From NCBI GenBank assembly GCA_002405835.1, contig DHMO01000051.1:31997-95996 (forward strand): a stretch of DNA of 64,000 bases. The letters run 5' to 3'. Positions 26,403 through 35,099 of the stretch are shown here, piece after piece. Under the pieces are notes generated by a model. The model had not been told where the DNA came from. It saw only the letters and a program-made list of their open reading frames with translations, and did no database searches. A program made the translations under genes and the position numbers. Position 1 is the stretch's first letter. The number at the start of each line of letters is the position of its first letter. The DNA comes from Lentisphaeria bacterium UBA4640 (GTDB lineage: Bacteria; Verrucomicrobiota; Lentisphaeria; Victivallales; UBA1829).

Positions 26403-29400
26403 ATGAAATATAAGGCTTCTGCATTGGCGTGTCTGATTTTTGCCTCCGCTTTCCCGCTTTTCTCCGCATCATCCGTTTACGAGTCGCGTCTGTTCGGGAA
26501 AGTTTCTGCAACGCAGGGAAGGAATGAAGTTGTCCTGCAATGTGAATCTGCGCAGAAAGCGCGGGAATGCGCCAGCAAATATATGACGGATATTCTGCTT
26601 TTCGGCACAGCGGTTCCGGAGGGTAATGCTATTCGCTTGAAAAGTGATGCATATTGCCGGATTTCTGTTTCCGGAAAACGGGTCATCATCCGTTTTGCTT
26701 CGTCTCTGAAGAATTTTCCTGCGCTGGAAAAAGGGGAGATTTTAACGGAAGCGAACAGCTATCCCCGCTGGTATGACCGGTTCGACAACGATGCGGCCGC
26801 CGTCGGGTTCTTCGGCTGGGGAAATCTTCCGCGGGATACTTACGGGGATTTTGCATGGGCGCGCCGCTATTTCCGCAGAATGCTTCATCCTCTGGCGTGT
26901 GAAGCGGATTACCTTGCTCCCGGAATCTATGATTACAGTTTTACCGACTGGTTTCTAAAAATGGCGGAGAAATATGATTTCAGCGCGGATATTTACCAGT
27001 CGCATGAATCGCCGAACCGTCCTTATTTTCCATGGAATGTAGTTCCGCTTCCGCATATCGGCAGCAGGCCGTTCCACCCGGTGCATCCGCTGCTCCGTAT
27101 CGGATTGGCGAACTACTGTGAAAACGTCAATATTCCGTCGACGGACAAGTACTTGTTTGAAGGACAGCGCATGTTTGCGGAGCGGGTTCGGAGCAATCCC
27201 CGTTATGCCGCCTATTTCGCATCGGCGGAAATCGGCAATGTGGGGCTTCCGGACTTTGATGTGCTCGCGGATGATCCGGAAGTGAGGAAAGAATGGGTTG
27301 CGTATCTTCGCGACCGCTTGGGATGGAGTCTTGCCGAGACAGGAATGCGTCACTATGGTGATGAGAAAAAGTTCTCTTCATGGGATGAAGTCACGGTTCC
27401 ACGTCTGATTGACTTTACCGGACGGGATGGCGATTCCCTGTTCCGGCTGAACGGTTTGGCGTGGGAGGCTAAGACGCAGAACAGGGAAGGCGGGGAAACG
27501 GACTGGTATTCCGCAAATCCCAACGATCCTGTTTTTCAGACGAGAAACAAGTTTCCGCTGCGGTACCGGTTCCGTGTAAAATTGAATGCGGAGAGTTTCG
27601 GAAAACGGAAATATCTGCATATTCAGCCGGAGGCATGGCACAACAATCGGTTTCATGTAAAAAAGGTGTTTCTGAACGGAAAGGAACAGGTTGAGCTGAC
27701 CGACCGTTCCCCGGTCTGGGGTGACGAGGAGCAGTGTTTTCAGCTGGATGTTCCTCAAAAAGGAGAAAATCTGCTGGAATTGGAAGTTTCGGGGAATGCT
27801 CTTGCCGGTTATATTTTTCTGAGTCCGCATGGACGCTGGCATTATCCGGAAAACAGCAGGTACCGGAACCGGAGATATTTTGACATTCTTGAATTTTCCG
27901 CGCAAATCCGTGCGGATCACATTACCCGGATTATGCGGAATTACCGCATCGGAGATCTGGACAGGGGGCGTCCGCAGCTGGTCATGGCGTGTTTCGCCGT
28001 GCTGGACAAACTGCTGCCTGGAATGAGAGCGCATGGAGGTTTTCCGCATGACACCGGAATGACCGGCGTCACATATGCTCCGTGGACGACGACTTATTCT
28101 GTTCTTCAGAACATTCCGGTGAGCGTTGAACCGGGAACCTGGCCGAGGAATGCCGCACAGTTCCAGAGACTTGTGACTTTGTATCTTACACTCGGAGTGG
28201 ATTCGGTCAACTTCCTGTTTGCACCGACGCAATACAGGAATCTTGCGGCGAAAGATTCATCCTGCTGGCTGGATGCGAATGCGGAACTGGTCAAATGTAT
28301 CGGAAAACTGGAGCTTCCCGCTGATAAAGTCGGGGTTCTGCGTTCTATCCGCAACGCCGCACGGTTCCGTTTCAAGGCTCCGTGGACCTTTGACGTTTCC
28401 AGAGGAGCCGTCCAGAGCACGGGAAGGCGTCCGCAAGTTGTTGATCTGGAAGATGTCATTGCCGGAAGAGCGGATCAATTTCCCGTCCTTTTTGATGCAG
28501 GAAGCGTGACTCTCACGGACCGGGAGATTGACGGTCTGAAGAAGTATGTTGAACAGGGCGGCATTTTTATTGCGACACATCATACCGGACGTCACACCAT
28601 TGAGACTGCAGACGCATGGCCGATTTCAAAACTGACGGGGCTGATGCCGGAAAAATATATTTCCGCCGCGGAGCCTGCGGTTTTTGCTGAAGATCAGAGT
28701 TTATGGCCGGAACTGCAGGGAAAAACTTTGACGGCCTCCGGACTGGCATTGAATTTACTGCCCGGAAACAATGATGTGAAAGTCATTGCGTACTGGCGGA
28801 ATTCCGGAAAAATTGCTGCTGCGGAACGGCGGATCGGCAAAGGCCGAATCATTCTTCTGGGATCCCCGTTCTATTTCAACAGCAAAGACAGCAACGGAAG
28901 CTGGCGATCCGACAAAAATTCCAATGACCTTCTGGGCAGACTTTTCGATTCGTTGAAGGTTCCGAGAATCTCATACGTCGTTCCGGAAAATCAGCAGATT
29001 TTTGCGGAAAAGCGGCGCAGTAAAAACGGACTTTACGATGTTTACTTTGTTTCGCGGGTGCATTCCGCACCGGATAAGGCAAGAGCGTATCAGGTGACTT
29101 TCTTCAATTCAAATCTGGACAGACTGGTGGAAATTTCCGCATCCGGTTATCCGGAGCGCCAGGTGCAGCGGAATGCGGACGGTTCATTCACGATAACCGG
29201 TTTGGAGCTTGAACCGATGCAGTGCCGGATTTTTGTCGCTCCGGCAGAAAATCCGGAACGTGCTCCGCTGCTTTGGCTGGAATCACTTGCGCGGCGGTGG
29301 GGAGTCCTGGAGCCTCTTGATTCAGAGAAGAATGAGCCTGTTTCCAAACCGTCAAAATGGATTATTCCACTGGTGGACGGCTGGGAGGCGGAACAGCCGG

Positions 29401-30167
29401 AAACCGGAGTGAGAAAAAATGTGAAACTCGGAACGTTCGATGTCATGGGACTGGATCCCGCACATACCGCATACTTCCGAAAAAACGTTAAACTTCCGGA
29501 ATCGTGGAAGAACCGCCGCATTGAATTACTGTTCGACAGTCCGGCGAGATTCTTTACCGGAGTATTTCCGAAAGGCTCTTTGCGGATCAACGGACGTAAA
29601 CTGCTGATGAATTTCAACCGGGAATTCAATGACCTTGCGAGTTCTGTAACAGTTCCTTCGGACGGAATTTTGAACCTGCAGCTGCGGGTTGACGGCGCGG
29701 AAAACTGGGAAAAGGCTTCCAGACGTCCGGCTGGAGTTGCCGGAATGTTTTATCTTCTTGCCAATCCGAAACCTTTGCACGCAATGGAGATTACGGAATG
29801 GACTGCGGCGGAAAGTCTTGGCCGCACGAAGACGGAAAAGCCTGGAACGGAGATGAAAATTCTGTATCTGGAACACCGGTTCCGGATTCCGGAAAACTGG
29901 GAGCGGAAGAACATTTTCTTTGAACTTGATTGCCCTCATGGAATTTTCGGCTGGCTTGAAGTCAACGGGCATGTGCTGAATATGCCGAGCGGCGGAGGGG
30001 CTCCATTCCGTCAGATTCTGCTTGACGGTTTGCTGAAGCCGGGAAATGAAGAAAACGTGTTGCGCTGGAACCCGCACTTCCTGATGCCGCAAGGCCGGAA
30101 CGTCGTGATTCCGCGTGGGCGTATTGCTCTTTGGCCGGATCGTCCGTATGCTCCTGGAGAAAAATAA
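26403..30167 (+). CDS. Large secreted glycosidase-like protein (1254 aa)
   Basis: A signal peptide (~1-22) precedes a small domain (~25-100, QKARECASKYMTDILLFG) like the N-terminal alpha/beta domain ahead of some glycosidases. A barrel-like region (~110-660) contains YFASAEIGNVGLPDFD, whose Glu is a candidate acid/base, and HGGFPHDTGMTG. A flavodoxin/GATase-like segment (~695-850; VEQGGIFIATHHTGRHT, IGKGRIILLGSPFYF) recalls the trimerisation domain of GH42-type beta-galactosidases. C-terminal beta-sandwich domains (~990-1250) resemble GH2-type sugar-binding modules. I infer a GH42-like or related clan GH-A enzyme; family and substrate are not certain. GAGAGGTG precedes the ATG. Confidence 0.65.
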   Translation: MKYKASALACLIFASAFPLFSASSVYESRLFGKVSATQGRNEVVLQCESAQKARECASKYMTDILLFGTAVPEGNAIRLKSDAYCRISVSGKRVIIRFASSLKNFPALEKGEILTEANSYPRWYDRFDNDAAAVGFFGWGNLPRDTYGDFAWARRYFRRMLHPLACEADYLAPGIYDYSFTDWFLKMAEKYDFSADIYQSHESPNRPYFPWNVVPLPHIGSRPFHPVHPLLRIGLANYCENVNIPSTDKYLFEGQRMFAERVRSNPRYAAYFASAEIGNVGLPDFDVLADDPEVRKEWVAYLRDRLGWSLAETGMRHYGDEKKFSSWDEVTVPRLIDFTGRDGDSLFRLNGLAWEAKTQNREGGETDWYSANPNDPVFQTRNKFPLRYRFRVKLNAESFGKRKYLHIQPEAWHNNRFHVKKVFLNGKEQVELTDRSPVWGDEEQCFQLDVPQKGENLLELEVSGNALAGYIFLSPHGRWHYPENSRYRNRRYFDILEFSAQIRADHITRIMRNYRIGDLDRGRPQLVMACFAVLDKLLPGMRAHGGFPHDTGMTGVTYAPWTTTYSVLQNIPVSVEPGTWPRNAAQFQRLVTLYLTLGVDSVNFLFAPTQYRNLAAKDSSCWLDANAELVKCIGKLELPADKVGVLRSIRNAARFRFKAPWTFDVSRGAVQSTGRRPQVVDLEDVIAGRADQFPVLFDAGSVTLTDREIDGLKKYVEQGGIFIATHHTGRHTIETADAWPISKLTGLMPEKYISAAEPAVFAEDQSLWPELQGKTLTASGLALNLLPGNNDVKVIAYWRNSGKIAAAERRIGKGRIILLGSPFYFNSKDSNGSWRSDKNSNDLLGRLFDSLKVPRISYVVPENQQIFAEKRRSKNGLYDVYFVSRVHSAPDKARAYQVTFFNSNLDRLVEISASGYPERQVQRNADGSFTITGLELEPMQCRIFVAPAENPERAPLLWLESLARRWGVLEPLDSEKNEPVSKPSKWIIPLVDGWEAEQPETGVRKNVKLGTFDVMGLDPAHTAYFRKNVKLPESWKNRRIELLFDSPARFFTGVFPKGSLRINGRKLLMNFNREFNDLASSVTVPSDGILNLQLRVDGAENWEKASRRPAGVAGMFYLLANPKPLHAMEITEWTAAESLGRTKTEKPGTEMKILYLEHRFRIPENWERKNIFFELDCPHGIFGWLEVNGHVLNMPSGGGAPFRQILLDGLLKPGNEENVLRWNPHFLMPQGRNVVIPRGRIALWPDRPYAPGEK

Positions 30168-30204
30168 AATGTTTTGCAAACACAAACACAGAAAAGGAGA
30201 GTTT

Positions 30205-31104
30205 ATGAAAAACTTGTTGTTCGTCGGGCTGATGTGTAGTGTATTCACCGTGTTTTCCGGAGAGATGATTATTTCTCCGCAGGAATGGCAGTTCTGGGGA
30301 AACGCCCCGGCGGGAGTGAGTCCGGTTGTGACGGAACAGGCATATTCCGCCGTCTGCACAAGCCGGAACGTTCTTTTGACGGTCAAGGACCTGGATTCAT
30401 TTGAGGCGGAGGAAAATCCGCTTATGACATTCTCAATCACTCTTCCGGAAAATTCAAGAACCATGTTCCATTGTTACTGGGCAACGCAGAGTGAACCGCG
30501 AATGCATGAAAGCCGTTCTTTTCATCAGGTCTTGATCGGAACCGGAAAACCGCAATTGTGCACGGTGAATCTTGCGGGACACCCGGGGTACAAAGGAACC
30601 GTCCGGGCAATCCGCATTGATCCGGCGGCTCTGCGGGGTGAGGCTGTTCCGTTTTCGCTGGGCGATGTCGTCATCGGGGATGATTTGCTGGGATTTCCCA
30701 TTCATCCGGCTTCCTGGGGAAAACCTTTGCAGGTGCGGAATTATTCCGTGACGGATGATTGCATCAGACTGGTGCCGGACGGAAAACTGCCGCAGCTGAT
30801 TGCGCGGCTTCCGCTTCCGTTTGAGTCCGCCCGGTATAAAAAGTTTTCATTTGAGCTGAAACTTCCGGAAGGTGCAAATCCGGTCGGGAAATTATACTGG
30901 CGCAATGGCAAAACTCCGTTTTCGGAAGCCCGCTCCATTCACTGGAAGACGGTTGCGGACGGAAAATTTCATAAAATTGAACTGGAGCTTTCTCTGAATC
31001 CGGAATGGCATGGTGCTGTCGACGCTTTGCGTCTTGACCTGATCCGCGGAAAAGTTCCCGCTGCCGGAACGGTGGAATTCCGCAATGCCGGATTCAGCCG
31101 CTGA
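30205..31104 (+). CDS. Secreted protein made of two homologous beta-sandwich repeats (299 aa)
   Basis: A signal peptide (1-18, ending VFSG) is followed by two copies of a ~130-residue module (about 20-157 and 165-297). The copies share the order LPE...YW...E.RS.H...GK...L...P.(Y/W).G.V.A(I/L)R(I/L)D, e.g. GTVRAIRIDP in the first and AVDALRLDL in the second. The pattern resembles carbohydrate-binding beta-sandwiches appended to glycosidases. No catalytic motif is visible. AAGGAGAG precedes the ATG at 30205. It is 37 bp downstream of the 1254-aa protein and likely its partner in glycan binding (inference). Confidence 0.7.
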   Translation: MKNLLFVGLMCSVFTVFSGEMIISPQEWQFWGNAPAGVSPVVTEQAYSAVCTSRNVLLTVKDLDSFEAEENPLMTFSITLPENSRTMFHCYWATQSEPRMHESRSFHQVLIGTGKPQLCTVNLAGHPGYKGTVRAIRIDPAALRGEAVPFSLGDVVIGDDLLGFPIHPASWGKPLQVRNYSVTDDCIRLVPDGKLPQLIARLPLPFESARYKKFSFELKLPEGANPVGKLYWRNGKTPFSEARSIHWKTVADGKFHKIELELSLNPEWHGAVDALRLDLIRGKVPAAGTVEFRNAGFSR

Positions 31105-31138
31105 TTCCGCAGATGGAAAAATATTTCATTTCTGAAAC

Positions 31139-31166
31139 TTGAAAAATTCTTTTCTCCGGTTATCTT
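31139..31166 (+). promoter_or_regulatory. Promoter of the GntR/LacI-type regulator gene
   Basis: TTGAAA (31139-31144), 16-bp spacer and TATCTT (31161-31166), 29 bp before the start codon. Confidence 0.6.
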
Positions 31167-31195
31167 GTAAGGGAACAACCGGAGAAGGAGACAAA

Positions 31196-32386
31196 ATGGG
31201 CGGAGAGCAGAACAAACCGGAACGGCGCCTGCCGAAATATGAACAGCTTAAACAGAAGCTGCTGGCTTATATCGCTGAACTGCCGGAAGAGCAGACCTTC
31301 CTGCCGTTTGAACAGGAACTCGCTCAGAAATTCCAGGTCGGACGGACCACTGTCAGTCATGCGCTCAAGCTGCTGAGAGAGGAAGGCTTCATCGTCACCA
31401 GCAAAAAGGCGGGAAGCCGCATTCTGAAGCGCAGCTATTCGGAGACGTCCCGGCTGACGCCGAAAGACGGCAGCAGACAGAATGTGGCGTTCCTCTTCGC
31501 CAACACCGTCGGAGACTCCGTCCGGACCACGGATTTCCGCTGGGAGCTTTGCGATGAACTGGAACAGGCGTTTTGCAGTTCCGGCGTGCAGCTGTTCATT
31601 TACAATCTGCGCGAGAACGACTGGACCGAGTGGCGCGATCCGCAAAAACTTATCGCTTCTCTTAAAGAACGGAATATCGGTTTCGTAATCTTTTCTCCAT
31701 GCATGGATCCGCGGTTCGAGCTGGAAGAGCATCTGCGCTGTCTTGTCGCCGCGCAGTTCAAACTGACCTTGGTCGTTCAGAGCTCCTCCGATTTCCGGCA
31801 GGTCGAAGAACTGCTCGCTCCGGGGATCGATTACATCATGCTGAATACCCTTTATTCCATCCGCCAGGCTCTCGAAGAGCATTACACCGGAGCGGAACGT
31901 TTCTTCTACATCGCCAACGAGTTCTCCCGTCCGTGGTCGGCGGCAAGAGAGGAGATCTGCCGCAATTTCTGCGGACGGCATAACATCCCGTATGACTTTC
32001 TGGAATCGGAATATCAGGTCATCAACGACAGCTTTACGCGCAATCTGATTCCTTCGATTGATGCGTCGACCGTCGACCGGCTTCTTGCCATGACAGAAAA
32101 CGCCGCAGTTCGTCCCGTCTGTTTCTGTGCCAACGACTATACCGCCTACAGTCTGATCACCCGGCTGAAAGAACGCGGAATCAATCCGGAACGCTATGAG
32201 ATCATCGGCTTTGACAATGAACAGCAGTTCCGTTCTCTGCATTTCTCCAGTTTTTCGCGCGACGCCAAACCGCAGGCCGCGGCTTTGCTTCAGTTTTATC
32301 AGGAATACGTTGCCAATCCGGAACAGGTGCGTCGGCGCGGAATCGGCGCGCGGACCTATGCGCGTTTCATCCGGCGCGGGGGATGA
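31196..32386 (+). CDS. GntR-family DNA-binding regulator with LacI-type sensor domain (396 aa)
   Basis: A winged helix at ~12-80 (LAQKFQVGRTTVSHALKLLR, then EEGFIVTSKKAGSR) is followed by a periplasmic-binding-protein-like domain (~95-390) ending with the LacI-type pattern RYEIIGFDNEQQFRSL. This architecture suits a sugar-responsive regulator of the preceding glycan locus, though it has its own promoter. I chose ATG 31196, which AAGGAG precedes; the open frame upstream has no RBS. It is longer than the GntR-type protein at 6211-7236 and not closely similar outside the DNA-binding domain. Confidence 0.87.
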   Translation: MGGEQNKPERRLPKYEQLKQKLLAYIAELPEEQTFLPFEQELAQKFQVGRTTVSHALKLLREEGFIVTSKKAGSRILKRSYSETSRLTPKDGSRQNVAFLFANTVGDSVRTTDFRWELCDELEQAFCSSGVQLFIYNLRENDWTEWRDPQKLIASLKERNIGFVIFSPCMDPRFELEEHLRCLVAAQFKLTLVVQSSSDFRQVEELLAPGIDYIMLNTLYSIRQALEEHYTGAERFFYIANEFSRPWSAAREEICRNFCGRHNIPYDFLESEYQVINDSFTRNLIPSIDASTVDRLLAMTENAAVRPVCFCANDYTAYSLITRLKERGINPERYEIIGFDNEQQFRSLHFSSFSRDAKPQAAALLQFYQEYVANPEQVRRRGIGARTYARFIRRGG

Positions 32387-32476
32387 GACAAAAATTCTTT
32401 CATAAAAAGTTGAAAATCCGCGCTGCATCTGTTGATTTTTCCGGAAAAGAGAATATCTTTCCTTGCAAAAGGAAAA

Positions 32477-33604
32477 ATGATGGACACAATCGAAAAACTC
32501 AATATTCTGTCGGAGGATTCGCAGTACGATCTCTCCTGCGCGTGCGCAAATTCACCGAAGGAACACCGCAGACGCGGACTCGACGGACGGTGGCTTTATC
32601 CCGTTCCGCTGGCGAGGGGCGGGTACGGAATCATGCTCAAAACGCTTCTTTCCAATGCGTGTTCCAGCGACTGCAAGTACTGTCCGCTCCGAGCCGACGG
32701 CAACACTCCGCACCGTTGTTCCCTTTCCCCGGATGAAGTCGCGAAGCTCTTCATGGACTATCTGCGGAAACAGTGGCTGCTCGGAATTTTTTTGAGTTCC
32801 GGGATCGTGCGTTCCCCCGATTACACCATGCAGCTGCTGACCGACACGGCGGCGATTCTCCGGTACAGATACCGTTACCGCGGGTACATTCACCTCAAGA
32901 TCATTCCCGGTGCATCCGATGCGGCGATCCGGCACGCCCTGAGTCTGGCAAGCGCGGTTTCATTGAATATCGAGGCTCCGGGACGGGCGCATTTCGCACG
33001 TCTTTCCAGCTACAAGGATTACGACCGCGACATCATTGCCCCGCTCAAGCTCATGGCGGCGGAGACAGCGAAGGGCGCTGAATTCAACCGGGTGCGCTGT
33101 ACAACCCAGTTCATTGTCGGCGCTTCCGATGAGAGCGACCGCGAAATTGTCCGCTATATGGACGGCATTTACAACCGCCTGAAGTTCGAACGGATCTATT
33201 TTTCCGCGTATCAGACAGGGCTCGGCCGTCCGGAGCTTCCGGGAGAACAGCGGTTCACTCTTTCCGCGGATGACCGTCTGACCCGCGAGCACCGTCTTTA
33301 CCAGGTGGATTTTCTCCTGCGTTCCTACAAATTCCAGCCGGATGAAATTTCATACGGTGCGGACGGAAATCTGGATTTGACGCGCGACCCGAAAGAGACC
33401 TGGGCGCTGCTTCATCCGGAGTTTTTCCCCGTGCGTCTGAACTCGGCGGACAAGGAGGCGCTCCTGCGCATTCCGGGAATCGGACCCGTTTCGGTGAAGC
33501 AGATTCTGAAATACCGCAAGCTGTTCCATATCCATTCGTTCGTGGAGCTCGGAATCAAGGGAAAGCTCGCGGAGAAGGCGGCAAAATACACCGATTTCAG
33601 CTGA
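32477..33604 (+). CDS. Radical SAM protein with C-terminal helix-hairpin-helix (putative DNA modification/repair family, 375 aa)
   Basis: The radical SAM cluster motif is C-SSD-C-KY-C in TLLSNACSSDCKYCPLRA. The N-terminal YDLSCACANS and the C-terminal helix-hairpin-helix LLRIPGIGPVSVKQILKYRK match the family annotated as putative DNA modification/repair radical SAM protein (TIGR03916 type). In other genomes this gene is normally paired with a second protein (DUF4130/UDG-like); here a GNAT gene follows instead, convergent with no gap. The double ATG at 32477/32480 follows AAAAGGAAAA. Function is inferred from the family only. Confidence 0.8.
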   Translation: MMDTIEKLNILSEDSQYDLSCACANSPKEHRRRGLDGRWLYPVPLARGGYGIMLKTLLSNACSSDCKYCPLRADGNTPHRCSLSPDEVAKLFMDYLRKQWLLGIFLSSGIVRSPDYTMQLLTDTAAILRYRYRYRGYIHLKIIPGASDAAIRHALSLASAVSLNIEAPGRAHFARLSSYKDYDRDIIAPLKLMAAETAKGAEFNRVRCTTQFIVGASDESDREIVRYMDGIYNRLKFERIYFSAYQTGLGRPELPGEQRFTLSADDRLTREHRLYQVDFLLRSYKFQPDEISYGADGNLDLTRDPKETWALLHPEFFPVRLNSADKEALLRIPGIGPVSVKQILKYRKLFHIHSFVELGIKGKLAEKAAKYTDFS

Positions 33605-34096
33605 TCATTCCCTGCAGGGAACCTGTGCGCAGAGCCAGTGAATCCCGTAGGAAAACGCTTCGCCGCGGAAGTCTGCTCCGATACGGCGGTAGAGCGCGAT
33701 CGCGGGAAGATTGGTCTCCGCAACCAGAATCCGCATATAATCATAACCGCGTCGTGCGGATTCGGCAAGAAGAAGCGTCAGGAAGAGTCGTCCCGTTCCG
33801 TGCCCCTGTCGGGGGAGGGCGACGCCGATCCGCATGAGGTCGCAGGGATTCCGCATGGGAGTCCAGCAGGGAATCTCATCGTGTTCCGGACAGCGGCGGA
33901 TGGTTCCGGCGGCGATGAGTTCCGCTCCGCTGCGGAGCGTGCAGAGTGCGCCGGCGGCAATGTCGTCGTGCACATGTTCTAGGGCGGGATAGGTCGCGTC
34001 CCATGCGCAGAACGGAGTCCCGACGAGGGACTGATAGAGTGCGAAAACCGCATCTGCATCTTCCGGAACGGCGCGCTGAAAGGTAAAATCGTTCAT
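33605..34096 (-). CDS. GNAT family N-acetyltransferase (163 aa)
   Basis: The acetyl-CoA binding loop is LPRQGHGTGRLFLTLLL and the C-terminal motif is NLPAIALYRRIGADFRG, a standard GNAT layout. AAGGAAA precedes the ATG at 34096. It is transcribed divergently from the SGNH hydrolase gene from fully overlapping promoters, and its stop abuts that of the radical SAM gene. Substrate unknown. Confidence 0.85.
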   Translation of the reverse strand: MNDFTFQRAVPEDADAVFALYQSLVGTPFCAWDATYPALEHVHDDIAAGALCTLRSGAELIAAGTIRRCPEHDEIPCWTPMRNPCDLMRIGVALPRQGHGTGRLFLTLLLAESARRGYDYMRILVAETNLPAIALYRRIGADFRGEAFSYGIHWLCAQVPCRE

Positions 34097-34121
34097 TTTT
34101 CTGTTTCCTTCGATTTGACGC

Positions 34122-34149
34122 TTGTAAAAATACATTTCCGTTTTATATT
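34122..34149 (+). promoter_or_regulatory. Promoter of the SGNH hydrolase gene
   Basis: TTGTAA (34122-34127), 16-bp spacer and TATATT (34144-34149), 23 bp before the ATG. It covers almost the same bases as the opposite promoter at 34127-34154. Confidence 0.6.
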
Positions 34150-34154
34150 TTCAA
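34127..34154 (-). promoter_or_regulatory. Promoter of the GNAT gene, overlapping the opposite promoter
   Basis: Minus-strand TTGAAA (34154-34149), 16-bp spacer and TATTTT (34132-34127), 30 bp before the GNAT start codon. Each -10 box touches the other promoter's -35 box. Confidence 0.55.
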
Positions 34155-34172
34155 GAAAACTTCGGAGAATTT

Positions 34173-35099
34173 ATGCGGAAAAAACTTTCTATGGAATATC
34201 TGCGCGGCGCCGTGCGCACGGAAGAGACGGAAAACGGACTCGAACTTCAACGGCTTTCTCCCGCAATCATGAAGCAGTTCACCTGGGATGAACACTTTGA
34301 AATCCGGATGAGGTGTCCGAGCGGCGTGAGGATCGTCTTCCGGACCGATTCCCCGTTTGTGCGTCTGCCGTTCCGCTATGGACGCGTGGCGCGTCCGTTC
34401 TATGAATTTGACGTCTTCCGCGATGGAATGAAAACGGAATTCTCCCGCGCAGACGCCGTTCTGGAGATCGCTCTGGACGGCGCGCTTCATACGATCGAGA
34501 TTCTTCCGCCGCATCTGGTGGAATGCTGTTTCGGCGAGCTCGAACTTGCCGACGGTGCAGTCTTTGAACCGGTTGAGAAGCCTGCAGAGAAATTGATTTT
34601 TCTCGGCGACTCCATCATGCAGGGAATGACCGTGTCGCGTCCCTCGTTTGCGTATGCGGACCGCATGGCGCGTCATCTGAATGCGGATTACTCGAACATC
34701 AGCATTGCCGGAATGACCGCATTTGCCGTGCAAGGCGAACTTGCAATGGAATACGAATGGGACCGCATGTTTCTTTGTTTCGGCGTGAACGACTTCAATA
34801 CGGAGCGTCCGCTGAGTAAGTATCTCGGTGAAATGAGCGGGATTCTGAATGCGGTGAAGGGGAAGCCGGTTGTGCTGATTTCCCCGATTCACATGACGGG
34901 ACGTCCGAACGAGAAAAACGGCGTCACCTTCCAGTCGTTCCGCGACGGGCTGGAGAAGCTCGCGGCGGAATTTCCGAATGTAAAATTTGTCGACGGCACA
35001 AAACTTCTGCCGTTTGACGACCGTTTTTTTGCCGACGGTCTTCATCCGAACGACTGCGGCGAGGAACTTCTGTTCAACAATCTGAAGGAACTGATATGA
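34173..35099 (+). CDS. SGNH/GDSL-family hydrolase with N-terminal beta domain (308 aa)
   Basis: Residues ~1-135 form a beta-rich module and ~138-308 the SGNH esterase domain. The catalytic Ser is S147 (LIFLGDSIMQG); the other conserved blocks are SIAGMTAFAV (Gly), FGVNDFN (Asn) and DGLHPND (Asp/His pair). Such enzymes deacetylate glycans or hydrolyse small esters. There is no signal peptide, so a cytoplasmic location is likely. It overlaps the next gene by four bases (ATGA). Confidence 0.85.
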   Translation: MRKKLSMEYLRGAVRTEETENGLELQRLSPAIMKQFTWDEHFEIRMRCPSGVRIVFRTDSPFVRLPFRYGRVARPFYEFDVFRDGMKTEFSRADAVLEIALDGALHTIEILPPHLVECCFGELELADGAVFEPVEKPAEKLIFLGDSIMQGMTVSRPSFAYADRMARHLNADYSNISIAGMTAFAVQGELAMEYEWDRMFLCFGVNDFNTERPLSKYLGEMSGILNAVKGKPVVLISPIHMTGRPNEKNGVTFQSFRDGLEKLAAEFPNVKFVDGTKLLPFDDRFFADGLHPNDCGEELLFNNLKELI

